A stretch of 42,809 nt of DNA from an uncultured Verrucomicrobiales bacterium (GCA_937928735.1 CALFVF010000009.1:1-42809), one strand, 5' to 3'; positions 9,727 to 20,253 are shown, numbered from the stretch's first letter. Translations and numbers: made by a program. The notes: a model not told the origin generated them from the letters alone.

Positions 9727-9738
9727 TATTCCTTTTAA
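9715..9738 (+). repeat. 12-bp perfect tandem duplication spanning the tpsB stop codon
   Basis: TATTCCTTTTAA occurs twice back to back (9715-9726 and 9727-9738). Each copy encodes Tyr-Ser-Phe-stop. The duplication leaves a second copy of the last three codons and stop directly after the gene. Confidence 0.95.
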
Positions 9739-9791
9739 AAATGCGCCTAGCGTTCTGGCTTTTTCGCACCTACGGTATTCTACTGCATAGC

Positions 9792-10916
9792 TCACACTCC
9801 CTCTAGAGCATTCACTAGGTCTAGCGTCTTTGCACTCGGCAGGACACTTAGCTCCATTTGATTCATGGTGTAGCCAAACGATAACCCGGTTTCTGGGTCT
9901 CCGTAGGCGTGGCTCCCACCTGCTCCTGGGTGACCTAGTGCTTTTTTGCCTTTCCCGTAGTGCTTGCGCAATTTCTCGCCATTTGTATCAAGCGGATCCA
10001 TCTGAAAGCCACAGCTGAACTGTGTGGGTGTGAGTAGCACTTGATCCCAGCCATTGACCTGAGGGCTCTGCATCCATTCTCTAAGGTCTTCTGAGAAACA
10101 CTCCAGTTCACCTAACACAGCTTGATAGAAGCCTGCAAGCCCGCGCGCTGTCCCCATACCACCCATGGCCGGAAAACCTGCTTGCCAAGCACGGGGTGTA
10201 TTCATCTCTTGCACAGACTGGAGCCCGCGCGGTGAGCCAAATGCTCGCCTAACTAGATTCCCATCTTCGTGGAAGGCTTGGTAAAACCCACTCTTGAGCT
10301 CTTCTTTATCCATCTTCCCTGGATAGAGTGTCGCTACTCGGCCAAACTCGCTCTCTGGTAGGCCTATCCATAAATCAAGATCGAGTGGTTGTGCAATTTC
10401 TGCGCGAAAGATCTCGCCAAGTCGCTTCCCTTCTAACTGACGGACGGTTTCCTCAAGAAGAAATCCGTAGGTTCTTGGATGATAGCCATGTCCTGTCTTC
10501 CAGTTTTGCTCCTGATTTTCAATTGCTGCTATCACTTCCTCATGCTCCCACACGCTCACTCGCGCATCGAGGGCGGCGAGCCCGCACTGGTGCGAGAGTA
10601 GCTCTGCGAAGCTCGCTGATGCCTGCGGGAACTTTGGCCAGACTTGGCACACGCGAGATTCTGGGGTGAGTCCGGCGCGCTCCAGACAGAGCAGTACTGT
10701 GGCGGCAGAAAGTGCCTTCGTGGCAGAATAGAATGGGACAATGGTCTTTTCATCCCACCCTTTTGTCTGCGTCTTATCCACATAGCCTGCTGAGAGCTCA
10801 AAGACTTCTTCCCCTTTTTGCCAGACAGAAAGAGAGGCACCGAGCTCCCCTCTTTCTCTAAAATTACACTCAAACGCCCGCCTCAGCGCTTCACTAACTT
10901 GCTCATCAAATGCCAT
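9792..10916 (-). CDS. Serine hydrolase of the class C beta-lactamase / EstB esterase family
   Basis: This 374-residue protein has the beta-lactamase (PF00144-type) fold. The catalytic SxxK motif is S64-A-T-K67 (FYSATKALS). The likely catalytic Tyr is Y150 in '[13 protein letters not shown]', and a glycine-rich 'GHPGAGGS' replaces the KTG box near the C-terminus, as in EstB-type esterases. No signal peptide is seen, which suggests a cytoplasmic enzyme rather than a secreted beta-lactamase or penicillin-binding protein. Family members hydrolyse esters or peptides; the substrate cannot be deduced. It is convergent with tpsB and divergent from trpB (160-base gap). The ATG at 10916 is the first in-frame start giving a typical N-terminus ([17 protein letters not shown]). 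No strong ribosome binding site is present. Confidence 0.9.
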   Translation of the reverse strand: MAFDEQVSEALRRAFECNFRERGELGASLSVWQKGEEVFELSAGYVDKTQTKGWDEKTIVPFYSATKALSAATVLLCLERAGLTPESRVCQVWPKFPQASASFAELLSHQCGLAALDARVSVWEHEEVIAAIENQEQNWKTGHGYHPRTYGFLLEETVRQLEGKRLGEIFRAEIAQPLDLDLWIGLPESEFGRVATLYPGKMDKEELKSGFYQAFHEDGNLVRRAFGSPRGLQSVQEMNTPRAWQAGFPAMGGMGTARGLAGFYQAVLGELECFSEDLREWMQSPQVNGWDQVLLTPTQFSCGFQMDPLDTNGEKLRKHYGKGKKALGHPGAGGSHAYGDPETGLSFGYTMNQMELSVLPSAKTLDLVNALEGV

Positions 10917-11076
10917 GCTCGTAATTCACACTGCTTCCACTTGGCATGCAAACACTGTTTCTGCGTATCGATTCCCTTTAAGCTATTTCGCTTCTCGAGG
11001 GGCTTGGCTGATTCTGTGCGTTCTCACATACCACTTGCACAAGCTCTGTGGCTATCGTAAAGGTTCTCCAGCGTCT

Positions 11077-12288
11077 ATGAGCCACACTACTACACTTCCA
11101 GACAGCACTGGTCATTTCGGGACATACGGTGGAATGTTTGTTCCAGAGACTCTGATGACTCCCCTTCAGGAGCTCGCCGAGATCTACGAAGCCACGAAGC
11201 AAGATGAGTCCTTCCAGAGTGAACTGGATGATTTGCTCAAGAATTACTGCGGCAGACCCACTCCTCTCTATTTTGCAGAACGCTGGAGCGAACAGCTCAA
11301 TGGGGCAAAAATTTACCTTAAGCGTGAAGACCTCCTGCACACAGGAGCCCATAAAATCAACAATGCTCTGGGCCAGATCCTACTCGCGAAGCGTATTGGC
11401 AAGCGCCGTATCATTGCAGAGACCGGTGCCGGTCAGCACGGTGTGGCGACTGCCACGGTGTGTGCGCGCTTCGGTATGGAGTGCATCGTTTACATGGGGG
11501 CTGTGGATATGGAGCGCCAGGCTCTCAATGTCGCTCGCATGCGCCTACTAGGTGCTGAGGTGCGTGCTGTGCACAATGGACAAGCGACTTTAAAAGACGC
11601 TGTCAATGAGGCGATGCGTGACTGGGTCGCCACGGTCGATCACACGCACTACATTCTTGGCTCAGCTCTGGGATCACACCCTTTTCCCATGATGGTTCGT
11701 GATTTTCACCGCGTCATCGGACTTGAGGCTAGGCAGCAAATTCTCGAAATTGAGGGGCGCCTTCCTGATCTCTGTGTCGCCTGTGTTGGTGGTGGCTCCA
11801 ATGCGATTGGCCTCTTTCACCCCTTTATTGATGACACATCTGTCGCCCTCATGGGTGTCGAAGCTGGTGGTGATGGTATTATTCCTGAGCGCCATGCGGC
11901 ACGCTTCCAGGGTGGTAAACTCGGTGTACTCCAAGGGACTAAAACTTGGTTACTCGCCAATGATGAGGGACAAATCGAGTCCACTCACTCAGTGAGTGCG
12001 GGACTTGACTACGCAGCCATAGGGCCTGAGCACGCCTACCTGAAGGATATCGCGAGAGCAGACTACACCTACGCTACCGACAAGGAGGCTCTTGCTGCCT
12101 TCCAAGAAGTCTCTTCTACTGAAGGTATCATACCAGCGCTTGAGAGCTCTCACGCCATGGCCTATGTGAGTAAAATCGCCCCTACTATGGGCCCTGACCA
12201 GATCATTATTGCCAATATGTCTGGCCGTGGTGACAAGGATGTCGAGCAAGCTTCTAAGTATCTGCTAGATCCAGCTGAGTCAGTGTAG
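11077..12288 (+). CDS. trpB: Tryptophan synthase beta subunit
   Basis: This 403-residue PLP enzyme converts indole and serine to tryptophan, normally in complex with TrpA. The N-terminus [16 protein letters not shown] is diagnostic. The PLP lysine is K93 in HTGAHKINN, the phosphate-binding loop is GGGSNAIG, and the C-terminal motif SGRGDKD is intact; length matches the TrpB1 family. The frame is open upstream to 10915, but family alignment places the start at ATG 11077, and the upstream codons ([15 protein letters not shown]) have no family counterpart. No trpA, trpC or trpF is adjacent, so the gene is detached from the rest of the pathway here. No leader-peptide attenuator was recognised upstream. 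Confidence 0.97.
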   Translation: MSHTTTLPDSTGHFGTYGGMFVPETLMTPLQELAEIYEATKQDESFQSELDDLLKNYCGRPTPLYFAERWSEQLNGAKIYLKREDLLHTGAHKINNALGQILLAKRIGKRRIIAETGAGQHGVATATVCARFGMECIVYMGAVDMERQALNVARMRLLGAEVRAVHNGQATLKDAVNEAMRDWVATVDHTHYILGSALGSHPFPMMVRDFHRVIGLEARQQILEIEGRLPDLCVACVGGGSNAIGLFHPFIDDTSVALMGVEAGGDGIIPERHAARFQGGKLGVLQGTKTWLLANDEGQIESTHSVSAGLDYAAIGPEHAYLKDIARADYTYATDKEALAAFQEVSSTEGIIPALESSHAMAYVSKIAPTMGPDQIIIANMSGRGDKDVEQASKYLLDPAESV

Positions 12289-12346
12289 AGCAAGTTCGAC
12301 TCACGAGTATTAGCCAGAATTGAAAGGGGGGCAGAAGCTTAGAGAG

Positions 12347-13327
12347 CTAGAGACTACTCTGTTCTTTTTTGGCCTTCTCAGTTTCGATCCATTGCTGGTC
12401 GGCTTCGGAGAGCTTTGATTCGTGGGTCTTTCCCTTGGTACCGTCTGCTTCTATAAGCCAGAGGTTTCCTTCGTGATATCTCACGAGTTTTGCAAAGACT
12501 TGGCGATCCTGCACGTCTATCCACATTCTATAGCCCTTGCGCTCTAAGCGCTCACGCCACTTCCCGTAGTCTAGCATGGCGAAGTGATGTGCCGCGTCGA
12601 TTTTCTCTTTGGTGGAGCGGCTACGGCCAGAGGAGTAACCGACTATTTTATCTAACACCTTTCCACTTGGAGACATCATGAGAATAACGGGGTTACCCAG
12701 CACCTTGTGGCGTTTTCTAAGTTTTTCGATATATGCCAGCTTCGCTGTTCGGCCAGCCTCATCTTTACTGATTGCGGTATCCAGTCTAAGTAAGACGACA
12801 TTCTGCTTCGCCCATTCTAGAAATTCAGTTTTACCAAAGAGCTCATTGCCCAGAGCTTTACAATTTTGGCTCCGAGCTGAGTTCGTGAACCACATGAGTA
12901 CTGGCTTACCGCGAGATCGAGCTACCTTGAGCGCCTGACTATAGCTCACTTCCCAGTCATCCTTTTTCTTTTGGGAAGGGGCTACGTTTTCAAAGCCTGG
13001 TATCGGGATACTCTCATCCTCAGGTGCCCAGACGATGTCTTCTTCTGCAGGTAGTTGATCTATCTGAATCTGCGGACTAACGCCTGCTCCCAGAAGCCCA
13101 TTGGACTGAGGGTTAGCAATCAGACCAGCAGGCGCATTGGCGAGTGCTTCATTGGTCTGGGCGGTTCTTTTATTCTGTATACTACTACACGCTGTGAGTG
13201 ACACGCCTGTGAGTACGGCCATACTTTTAAAAACCACACTTTTCTGGGCGAAGCGACCACGCCGCATTAAGTGCGTTTTGAATCCCTGCTGGAATCTCCT
13301 GTACCCTCTTGCCAACAGCTGCTGCAT
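12347..13327 (-). CDS. Lipoprotein with degenerate thioredoxin-like domain and SHD1-like C-terminus
   Basis: This predicted lipoprotein has a lipobox VSLTAC (Cys at residue 47 from the ATG at 13327). A second ATG at 13267 would give a more usual 26-residue signal. A GAGGTG about 12 bases before 13327 mildly favours the longer form. After a low-complexity linker comes a thioredoxin-like domain (about 120-245: 'GKPVLMWFTNSARSQNCK', then 'VVLLRLDTA' and 'GNPVILMMSPSGKVL', with the cis-Pro region). The usual CxxC is SxxC here, so ordinary dithiol chemistry is unlikely. The last about 50 residues (YRMWID, then VKLVRY-like strands, then KLSEADQQWIE) match the SHD1 pattern common in planctomycetes and verrucomicrobia. 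It probably sits in the periplasm, anchored to a membrane. It is convergent with trpB and divergent from the giant gene at 13473. Function is unknown. Confidence 0.85.
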   Translation of the reverse strand: MQQLLARGYRRFQQGFKTHLMRRGRFAQKSVVFKSMAVLTGVSLTACSSIQNKRTAQTNEALANAPAGLIANPQSNGLLGAGVSPQIQIDQLPAEEDIVWAPEDESIPIPGFENVAPSQKKKDDWEVSYSQALKVARSRGKPVLMWFTNSARSQNCKALGNELFGKTEFLEWAKQNVVLLRLDTAISKDEAGRTAKLAYIEKLRKRHKVLGNPVILMMSPSGKVLDKIVGYSSGRSRSTKEKIDAAHHFAMLDYGKWRERLERKGYRMWIDVQDRQVFAKLVRYHEGNLWLIEADGTKGKTHESKLSEADQQWIETEKAKKEQSSL

Positions 13328-13472
13328 GGGGAAATTCTACACCTCTTTCTCGCCATGAGTCAAAAAAGAATACTCTGGCACCTAGAGAGCTTGATCTGGC
13401 ATCAATCTAGATTTCTCAATTTCGATTTTGTGCTGTTACTTTGCTCGTATTTTGCCTTATCTGCTATTCGGT

Positions 13473-16400
13473 ATGAAATCAAATTTGCTTGTATTCACAG
13501 TCCTCCTTTTAAGACTTTTGACACCAGCTTTAGCAGAAGAAGCAATTCCGTTTAAAGAACGCTGGGCAATCAGTCAGGATAAAGCTGCTCTCCTGCCAGA
13601 GCTCAGCCCAGGGACAGAGGAATACTACTATTATCATAGTATTCATGCTCTTCACAAAGGTCAGCCTGATAGAGCTCTACAGCTTACCAAGGAATGGAGA
13701 GAGGAACCTAACCTAACAAGAAAGGACGACTCTTCTCTCAGTGACATTCGCACGCAGGCCATGGCTCTGATCGCCCAGCAACCAGACCATCCAGATAGAG
13801 CAAAAACGCTTCGCCGTATGGGAATTAAGATCAATCACCCAGCACCCCTACGCCCACAAGACCCTAACATACCGAGCTCCCTCAACCTAGACGACTACCC
13901 AGACACGCAGCTCACTGAAAGCTGGAGCCTTCTAGAGCGCATTTCACAAACCCCACCTCACCAGCTCGACCTCCTACTCAAAGACCCTCTCTCCTCCTTT
14001 GAGCTCGGCAGCATCCTCCAAAAACTCGAAGCTCCCACTCACCCAGATTTAGTAGAATGGATAGTAAAAGACATAAAACAGTCTAAGAAAAACTTCGGCC
14101 AGCACCCCATACACTCCCTACTCACTACCGATCAGTTAGAGAAATTAGCCAGTCTAGACCCTAACATGCACCATGATGCCCACTGGGTAGAGACCATGTT
14201 AGACAGAATTATCCCCGACCCTGCTCTCTATCAAGGGTCTGATTTCGTAAAAAAACAACAACTAGCCAAAGCTGTTGTTGAGTTCACCCGAACCTTACCT
14301 CTGAGTTTTCGCCAATTAAAGCTCTCTGCCCTATCGCAGAAACTCCACCTTGGTCTAGCGAATCAAACAGCTGAGCTCAGAGACTACCTCGAGTACCTCC
14401 AACTTCATTCCAGAGAAACACGTGCTCAGGCCTCCTCTCCATCTTCCTTTCAGGGTAAGCCCAATACTATTTTTCAGCCTAACGATTCTTTTAGCACCCA
14501 GGTTTTCTCACAAAACCTCAGCGACTATTTTCTCCAATCAGAAGAGAACACCGAGGCTCTCCAAGGGTTCTTCAAACGTAAAAAATTCCAAACACTCCAA
14601 GCACGCGCCCACCTCCTCTCAGGTGACACAGAGGACTCCTGGAAACAAAAACTCGCTCAAACAGCACTCAAAGACCTCAAAGAAAGCAAAGAACTCCAGA
14701 TACTCGAAACCACTCCCTCTCACTGGAGGGCCGAGCAAATCCCCTATCTCGATCTCCGCTTAAAGAACACGCCCACTCTCATCGTCTCCACTTACCGACT
14801 CAGTCTCAGCGAGTATATTCGACGTCATAAGAGCCTACCAGACATCACACTGGACACATCCAGTCTCACACCGCACGAGCAGAGAACCATCCAGTTTGAT
14901 CACTCTTCTTTCCTGAGGTTCAACCATAAAGTCACCTTTCCTGAGCTAGATTCTCACGGAGACTGGCTGATCAAAGTCGAGGCGAATAGACTCACTTCTG
15001 CCGCTATTTTCCATAAAGGAGATATTCACACCCTAAGTACGCAGACCCCAGAGGGCTATCTGCTAACTTTCATCGATGAGAATCACCAGCCCATTCCCCA
15101 GCTTCGTGCCCAACTCGGTAACCAAACACTCAAGGCGGACAACGGCCAAGTCCTTGTCCCCTACACACCCTATCCGACAGAGCAGACTCTTGTGCTCTCT
15201 CGCTTACACGATGATGGTCAACCAGGCCGCACATCCTTTTACACTCTAAATAACACTCCCGCACATTATGAGCTTCACCTTGGCGCTCTCATTCATAAGG
15301 AGCAGCTCATCGCCAGAGAGCCAGCGACGATCTACGCTCAGCCTCAGTTCAAAATCGGTGCTAATCCTCTCTCTCTAGAGACCCTGCAAGATCCGACTTT
15401 TGAGCTCCGTGCCACACTGCGAGATGGCAGCACTCTCTCCCTACTGCGCACACGATCTAGCCTTACTAGTGAGGACATCGTTCCTCTGGAATTTATCGTT
15501 CCCGAGCAGCTCTATAAGCTCCACCTCACCTTATCCGCCCATCTCGAATCACCTGCACATGAGCGCCTAACCATAGAAGCCAGTAGAGAGATCACCGAGC
15601 TCCCTCACAAGTCTATGGAATCTGTCGGCCATATCTATCTACAATCCACCAAAGACCACGCGACCCTATCCGCTCTTGGTCAGAATGGAGAACCCCTCGC
15701 ACAGCTACCGCTGCAGATTCATCTCCATCATAAGCAATACACAGACCTAGAACACACAATTCAGGTCAAAACAAATGCAAGCGGCCAAGTGGAGCTCCAG
15801 AACCTTTCTCGCTTTTCTCATATCACTGTCAAAGCCACAGAACTCACCAGCGGTCTTCACTGTCTACTTCATGCGCACAGATTAGAGCCCACCCGCCTAC
15901 CTATGTACGAACTAGCGGAAACCATCCCAATTCCATTCCTCCACAGAGAGAAAGAAAACACGCAGTTTCGCCTATTTACATCCACGAACCAGTCTGCATT
16001 CACCACCGAGCTCAAAGGCCTCATTCACACGAGGAAACAAAACCATCTGGTCTTCGCAGATATAGCTAACATAGAGCCTGGCCAATACACCCTGATTTCT
16101 AACCAAGGCCACACGCACCGTTTTCAAGTCGCAGCAACTACCGTACCTAAGACGAACTGGCTCACCCATGACGCCCAGGCAGGAGAAATCGCGCCCATAG
16201 AGCCTGCCCATATCCAGTCTCTCTCAGTCAATGATCAAGCTCTAGAGCTGACTCTCGACTCAAGTACCACTCAAACTCGTGTTCACATTATTGCTAGTCA
16301 TTTTAGAAATGAGTCTTCTCTTGATCACATCTTGCACTCAAGTCCTCGCCTCAATCCCTCCACATTGCTCAGTCCTCAACGCAGCACTTGGAATAATGGC

Positions 16401-19400
16401 GGCATCCTCTCCACCGAGCAGCAATATATCCAACAGCGCAGAATAGAAGGGGCGCGACTCGGCAATATGCTACCAGAACCCAGCCTCCTACTCCAACCAT
16501 GGGAACTGGAGCGCTCTTCCGCAGCGGCACATGAGCAAAAAGACAAACAAGATATTTCTAACAAAATTCACCCTGAAAGCCCGAGGGTACAAACCATCTC
16601 TGAAGAGCCAAACAGCGATTCAACCACACACTTCAGTACCGCCAGCTATGAATTTCTCAAGCACCCCACTCAAATTTTCGCAAACCTAAAACCGGATAAA
16701 TCAGGCGCCCTCACACTTCCCATTCAGACTCTTCCTGCGTACACCCACTACGAGGTGATCGTCACAGATCAGCAGTCCATGGACTACCAAAGCATCGCTC
16801 TCGGTGCTAAGACTCCAGAAACAGTCGATCTCCGCACAGAAAACCGTATTTCTCTCGAGAAGAACTACATTCCACGCGAGCAGATACAAGTCCTCCAGCC
16901 AGACACACCTCTCAAGCTCAATGCCCAACTCCCCTACCAGTGGAATGCCCTCACCTCGCGCTCCGATATCGCCCACTATATGGGTAGTAAGCAGCCGCAG
17001 AGCCACTTCCAACTCGCTCGCGATTTCTCCCGCTGGGATCAATTCTCTGAGCAGAAGAAAAAGCAAATTCTCACAGAACAAGGCAGCCATGAGCTTCACT
17101 TATTTCTCAAACTCCACGATACAGTGTGGTTTGAGACCCATGTCCGCCCTGTGCTAAAAAACAAACGCCATAAATCCTTCCTCGATCTCTTCATCCTCGA
17201 TGAAGATCTATCCGAATACCTCAAACCCTGGAGATTTAATTATCTCAATGCCGCTCAAAAAGCTCTCCTAGCACACGCAATACCATCTGCGAGGGACAGC
17301 ATTGTCCAGTCTCTGCAGCGAGACATAGATCAATACGAATCTTCCAAAAAACCTCTCCACCCACACTTCTACTCGCTGCTGAACTTCACATCCAAGCATC
17401 ATGATGAAGTCGCACGCAAGGAAGCTGAGATCAACGAACTTCTCGCCAAAACAACCCTCACCGATATTCATATCCATAACAAAGATTCACTCCAGCATGT
17501 ACTACGTGATCTTTCTCAAGCGATCAACTTCTCTGTGATTCTCTCTGACTCCATTCAAACAGATATCAAGATTCAGCTCGAACGCAAAGAAACCACAGGC
17601 CTAAGTTTGATCGAATCTATTTGTGAGGCACTTAACCTGAGAACAAGAGTTTATCAAAGCACATTCGAGCTAACTACATTCAGTAGCTCGAATGAAGAAC
17701 AAATGGTCGTGAAAACACTGCAAATCCATTTTGATCTACCCACCGCATTTATTGGAAAACAACAAACTTACACAGAATCACAGGTAGACATTACTGACCT
17801 GCTAGAGCAATGTGGTGTTAGCTTTCCTGATGGAGGTTATGCCACATGGAATCCAAACACTCGCTCACTCTCAGTCAGAAATACGCTCCCCAATCTGAAT
17901 ATCATTAATCTACTTATTCAAAACGTAACATCAATCTCTGCTTCTGATGGGTTCGCCCTCGAAGAAGGAACAGATCCTCTATTTTTTGGAGAAGGATTGG
18001 GTCAAAACGCCGCAGACCATTTCTCAGCACCTAACGAACCTAGTGAATCTGCAGCAGATCAAGGGGCAGATCCGTTTGCTATCCGTGATGAAAAACCAAA
18101 TTCCTCTCGTCGCCAAAGAACAAACTCCAAAGCGAAATTTAACCAGCAGCACCTCCTTGATGCGCATGATAAAAGTAACACGAAGCGCTGGATCGAGAGC
18201 TACTATTACCGCCAAAACTGGAAAGACCCTCTAGCGATACGCACAAACCTCTTTTGGCTTGATCTGGCCAAAGCTAGTGACCTCCAGCAATTCTTCTCCC
18301 CTCATTTCTACCTCTGCCAGACCAGCATCAATGAGTCACTACTCGCCTGTGCACTCATGAAGCTCCCCTACAGCAATCAAGCCATAAAGGAAGAAATCAC
18401 AGAGGACTCTATCACTATTTCCACAAAACAGCCCTGCATCATTGTTTACGAGGACGTCACAGAAGTCGTCAGCCATCAAGATGACTCTCTTGCCACACAC
18501 GTGCAGTTTTTTACAAAGCAGACATTTGAAGCCACTCGTTATTCTAACAAAAATAAAGAAGAAGTCACAGGTGAGTTCCAGAAATCAAAGATCTATGTCA
18601 TGAGCATCAAGGTCTCTAATCTCAGCTCATCTAGCAAAACACTTCAAATCTTCAGCTCACTTCCTGCCGGTGCTATTCCTGCTAGCACTGCAGGCACTCA
18701 GACAAATAGAGCAAGTATGGAGTCCTATGGTCACCACGAGATCATTCGTGAATTCTACTTTCCACACACTGGCACATTTAGTGTCTATCCCATTCAGATT
18801 TCCCAGAATGAGCGACTCATCCATACCTCTAAGTCAAGACAATGCCATGTGGTCGATTCTGTAGAAACCTCAGAGAATGCGAGCTGGGAAGAACTAGCGA
18901 CGCACGGCAGCTCAGAAGCTGTGCTCAAGCGCCTAGCTAGTGACAACTACCAGTGGAACAAACTCCACCTGATCGCATGGCGCATGAAAGACAAATCGTT
19001 TTATCAAAAAGCCATGCAAATTCTCAGAGAGTCTTTAGAGAGCTCCACCACACTAGGCGCCTACGCCTTTTTACACGGTGACATACCAGCACAGAGAGAA
19101 TGGTTAGAGCAGCACTTTAGTAATCGCTTAAAGCACCCCTCAGCTCTAAATATCTCCAATAATCTCTTCTCTCTTCACAAGCGCCAGACCATCGAGTGGC
19201 GCCCCCTCATCATCGAGCGTGCTCACATTCTCCAGGGTCAAGACAGACTCAATCACCCCTCTGCCATAGAGCATTACCAGACTCTTCTCAGTGACCTGAG
19301 TTGGAAACAAGCACCAAGTACCGAGGAGATGCTGGATCTAATCTACTTCCTCTATCTGAAAGATAGACCAAATACAGCGAGAGCATGGCTCCAGACGATT

Positions 19401-20195
19401 ACTAATGCACCCACTCACTGCCAGATCCAGCTGGACTACCTCCAGTGCTATGATGCCTTCTACCGAGAAGATCTAGCACGTGCCGAAGACATCGCTAAAC
19501 GTACACTGGCAGAACCACTCCTAAACCCATGGAAGAAACGCTTCACCGAGACTCTCGCCCAAATTAAGCAGATCCAAAACCCTGTCATCCACAAAACAGA
19601 AGATCTCGCTAGTAATCAGAGCCCCCATCAATCCATCGAGCTCTCCTCCCACGGTCATGATCTGCTGCTCAAACACGGATCTATCCGTTCCATAAAACTC
19701 AACATCTATCAAATTGATCTCGAAGTGTTATTTTCCAGTGATCCTTTCTTCCGAGATAGCGTAGGGACGCACCAGGCTGTTGAGCCATACCAGAGCCTAC
19801 AGATCACACTAGATCCGACTGAGCAAAAAACAATCTACACTCTACCAGACACATTACTCTCGAAGAATCTACTCGTCACCCTTGATGAACACCACTCCTC
19901 AGACCAGAAAGCGATTATTGATAGCTCAACAATAGACGCTCGTATTTCTCCGCGAACCGGAACCTTACAGGTAATCCAGCCAGCAGAGGAAACCGTTCTC
20001 CCCAAGACTTATGTCAAAGTCTACGCCAGGCTCCAATCAGGAGACATCGAGTTCCTCAAAGATGGATACACAGACCTACGTGGCCAATTCCACTATAACA
20101 CGAACAATAGAATCTCACTCAGCGACATCGAAGAATTCGCGGTGTTTATTCAGCACAAGCAGCACGGAGCCAAGCGAATCCTCATCCAGAATTAA
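13473..20195 (+). CDS. Giant secreted MG/alpha-2-macroglobulin-like protein with inserted secretin/STN-like module
   Basis: This 2,240-residue protein has a signal peptide (MKSNLLVFTVLLLRLLTPALA). A TTG at 13428 would extend it, but ATG 13473 fits the signal best. Residues about 30-430 are helical. Several beta-sandwich MG-like domains follow (about 430-1100), including 'GNMLPEPSLLLQPWEL' and a 'NLKPDKSGALTLPI' stretch seen in the large PVC family of A2M-like proteins. A helical region (about 1150-1320) and a C-terminal TPR-like helical part complete it. Residues about 1320-1485 are different: two units resembling secretin N-domains or STN modules ('LQHVLRDLSQAINFSVILSD' and, later, 'NPNTRSLSVRNTLPNLNII'). 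No CxEQ thioester motif was found, so covalent trapping as in classical alpha-2-macroglobulin is not expected. It probably acts in the periplasm or at the envelope. It stands alone, convergent with the DUF1080 gene. Function unknown. Confidence 0.85.
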   Translation: MKSNLLVFTVLLLRLLTPALAEEAIPFKERWAISQDKAALLPELSPGTEEYYYYHSIHALHKGQPDRALQLTKEWREEPNLTRKDDSSLSDIRTQAMALIAQQPDHPDRAKTLRRMGIKINHPAPLRPQDPNIPSSLNLDDYPDTQLTESWSLLERISQTPPHQLDLLLKDPLSSFELGSILQKLEAPTHPDLVEWIVKDIKQSKKNFGQHPIHSLLTTDQLEKLASLDPNMHHDAHWVETMLDRIIPDPALYQGSDFVKKQQLAKAVVEFTRTLPLSFRQLKLSALSQKLHLGLANQTAELRDYLEYLQLHSRETRAQASSPSSFQGKPNTIFQPNDSFSTQVFSQNLSDYFLQSEENTEALQGFFKRKKFQTLQARAHLLSGDTEDSWKQKLAQTALKDLKESKELQILETTPSHWRAEQIPYLDLRLKNTPTLIVSTYRLSLSEYIRRHKSLPDITLDTSSLTPHEQRTIQFDHSSFLRFNHKVTFPELDSHGDWLIKVEANRLTSAAIFHKGDIHTLSTQTPEGYLLTFIDENHQPIPQLRAQLGNQTLKADNGQVLVPYTPYPTEQTLVLSRLHDDGQPGRTSFYTLNNTPAHYELHLGALIHKEQLIAREPATIYAQPQFKIGANPLSLETLQDPTFELRATLRDGSTLSLLRTRSSLTSEDIVPLEFIVPEQLYKLHLTLSAHLESPAHERLTIEASREITELPHKSMESVGHIYLQSTKDHATLSALGQNGEPLAQLPLQIHLHHKQYTDLEHTIQVKTNASGQVELQNLSRFSHITVKATELTSGLHCLLHAHRLEPTRLPMYELAETIPIPFLHREKENTQFRLFTSTNQSAFTTELKGLIHTRKQNHLVFADIANIEPGQYTLISNQGHTHRFQVAATTVPKTNWLTHDAQAGEIAPIEPAHIQSLSVNDQALELTLDSSTTQTRVHIIASHFRNESSLDHILHSSPRLNPSTLLSPQRSTWNNGGILSTEQQYIQQRRIEGARLGNMLPEPSLLLQPWELERSSAAAHEQKDKQDISNKIHPESPRVQTISEEPNSDSTTHFSTASYEFLKHPTQIFANLKPDKSGALTLPIQTLPAYTHYEVIVTDQQSMDYQSIALGAKTPETVDLRTENRISLEKNYIPREQIQVLQPDTPLKLNAQLPYQWNALTSRSDIAHYMGSKQPQSHFQLARDFSRWDQFSEQKKKQILTEQGSHELHLFLKLHDTVWFETHVRPVLKNKRHKSFLDLFILDEDLSEYLKPWRFNYLNAAQKALLAHAIPSARDSIVQSLQRDIDQYESSKKPLHPHFYSLLNFTSKHHDEVARKEAEINELLAKTTLTDIHIHNKDSLQHVLRDLSQAINFSVILSDSIQTDIKIQLERKETTGLSLIESICEALNLRTRVYQSTFELTTFSSSNEEQMVVKTLQIHFDLPTAFIGKQQTYTESQVDITDLLEQCGVSFPDGGYATWNPNTRSLSVRNTLPNLNIINLLIQNVTSISASDGFALEEGTDPLFFGEGLGQNAADHFSAPNEPSESAADQGADPFAIRDEKPNSSRRQRTNSKAKFNQQHLLDAHDKSNTKRWIESYYYRQNWKDPLAIRTNLFWLDLAKASDLQQFFSPHFYLCQTSINESLLACALMKLPYSNQAIKEEITEDSITISTKQPCIIVYEDVTEVVSHQDDSLATHVQFFTKQTFEATRYSNKNKEEVTGEFQKSKIYVMSIKVSNLSSSSKTLQIFSSLPAGAIPASTAGTQTNRASMESYGHHEIIREFYFPHTGTFSVYPIQISQNERLIHTSKSRQCHVVDSVETSENASWEELATHGSSEAVLKRLASDNYQWNKLHLIAWRMKDKSFYQKAMQILRESLESSTTLGAYAFLHGDIPAQREWLEQHFSNRLKHPSALNISNNLFSLHKRQTIEWRPLIIERAHILQGQDRLNHPSAIEHYQTLLSDLSWKQAPSTEEMLDLIYFLYLKDRPNTARAWLQTITNAPTHCQIQLDYLQCYDAFYREDLARAEDIAKRTLAEPLLNPWKKRFTETLAQIKQIQNPVIHKTEDLASNQSPHQSIELSSHGHDLLLKHGSIRSIKLNIYQIDLEVLFSSDPFFRDSVGTHQAVEPYQSLQITLDPTEQKTIYTLPDTLLSKNLLVTLDEHHSSDQKAIIDSSTIDARISPRTGTLQVIQPAEETVLPKTYVKVYARLQSGDIEFLKDGYTDLRGQFHYNTNNRISLSDIEEFAVFIQHKQHGAKRILIQN

Positions 20196-20253
20196 TCTGT
20201 AAAATCAGAGCTTACTTTAATCGCAAATCTAACAAATTGTTAACATCTCCGTT

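Noticed and set aside
9739..9791. Possible bidirectional terminator between tpsB and the serine hydrolase
   Set aside because: A T-run follows GGC near 9764, but I could form only about a three-base stem; not convincing.
10915..11076. Upstream extension of trpB by 54 codons
   Set aside because: Conserved TrpB starts at ATG 11077; the extension has no family counterpart.
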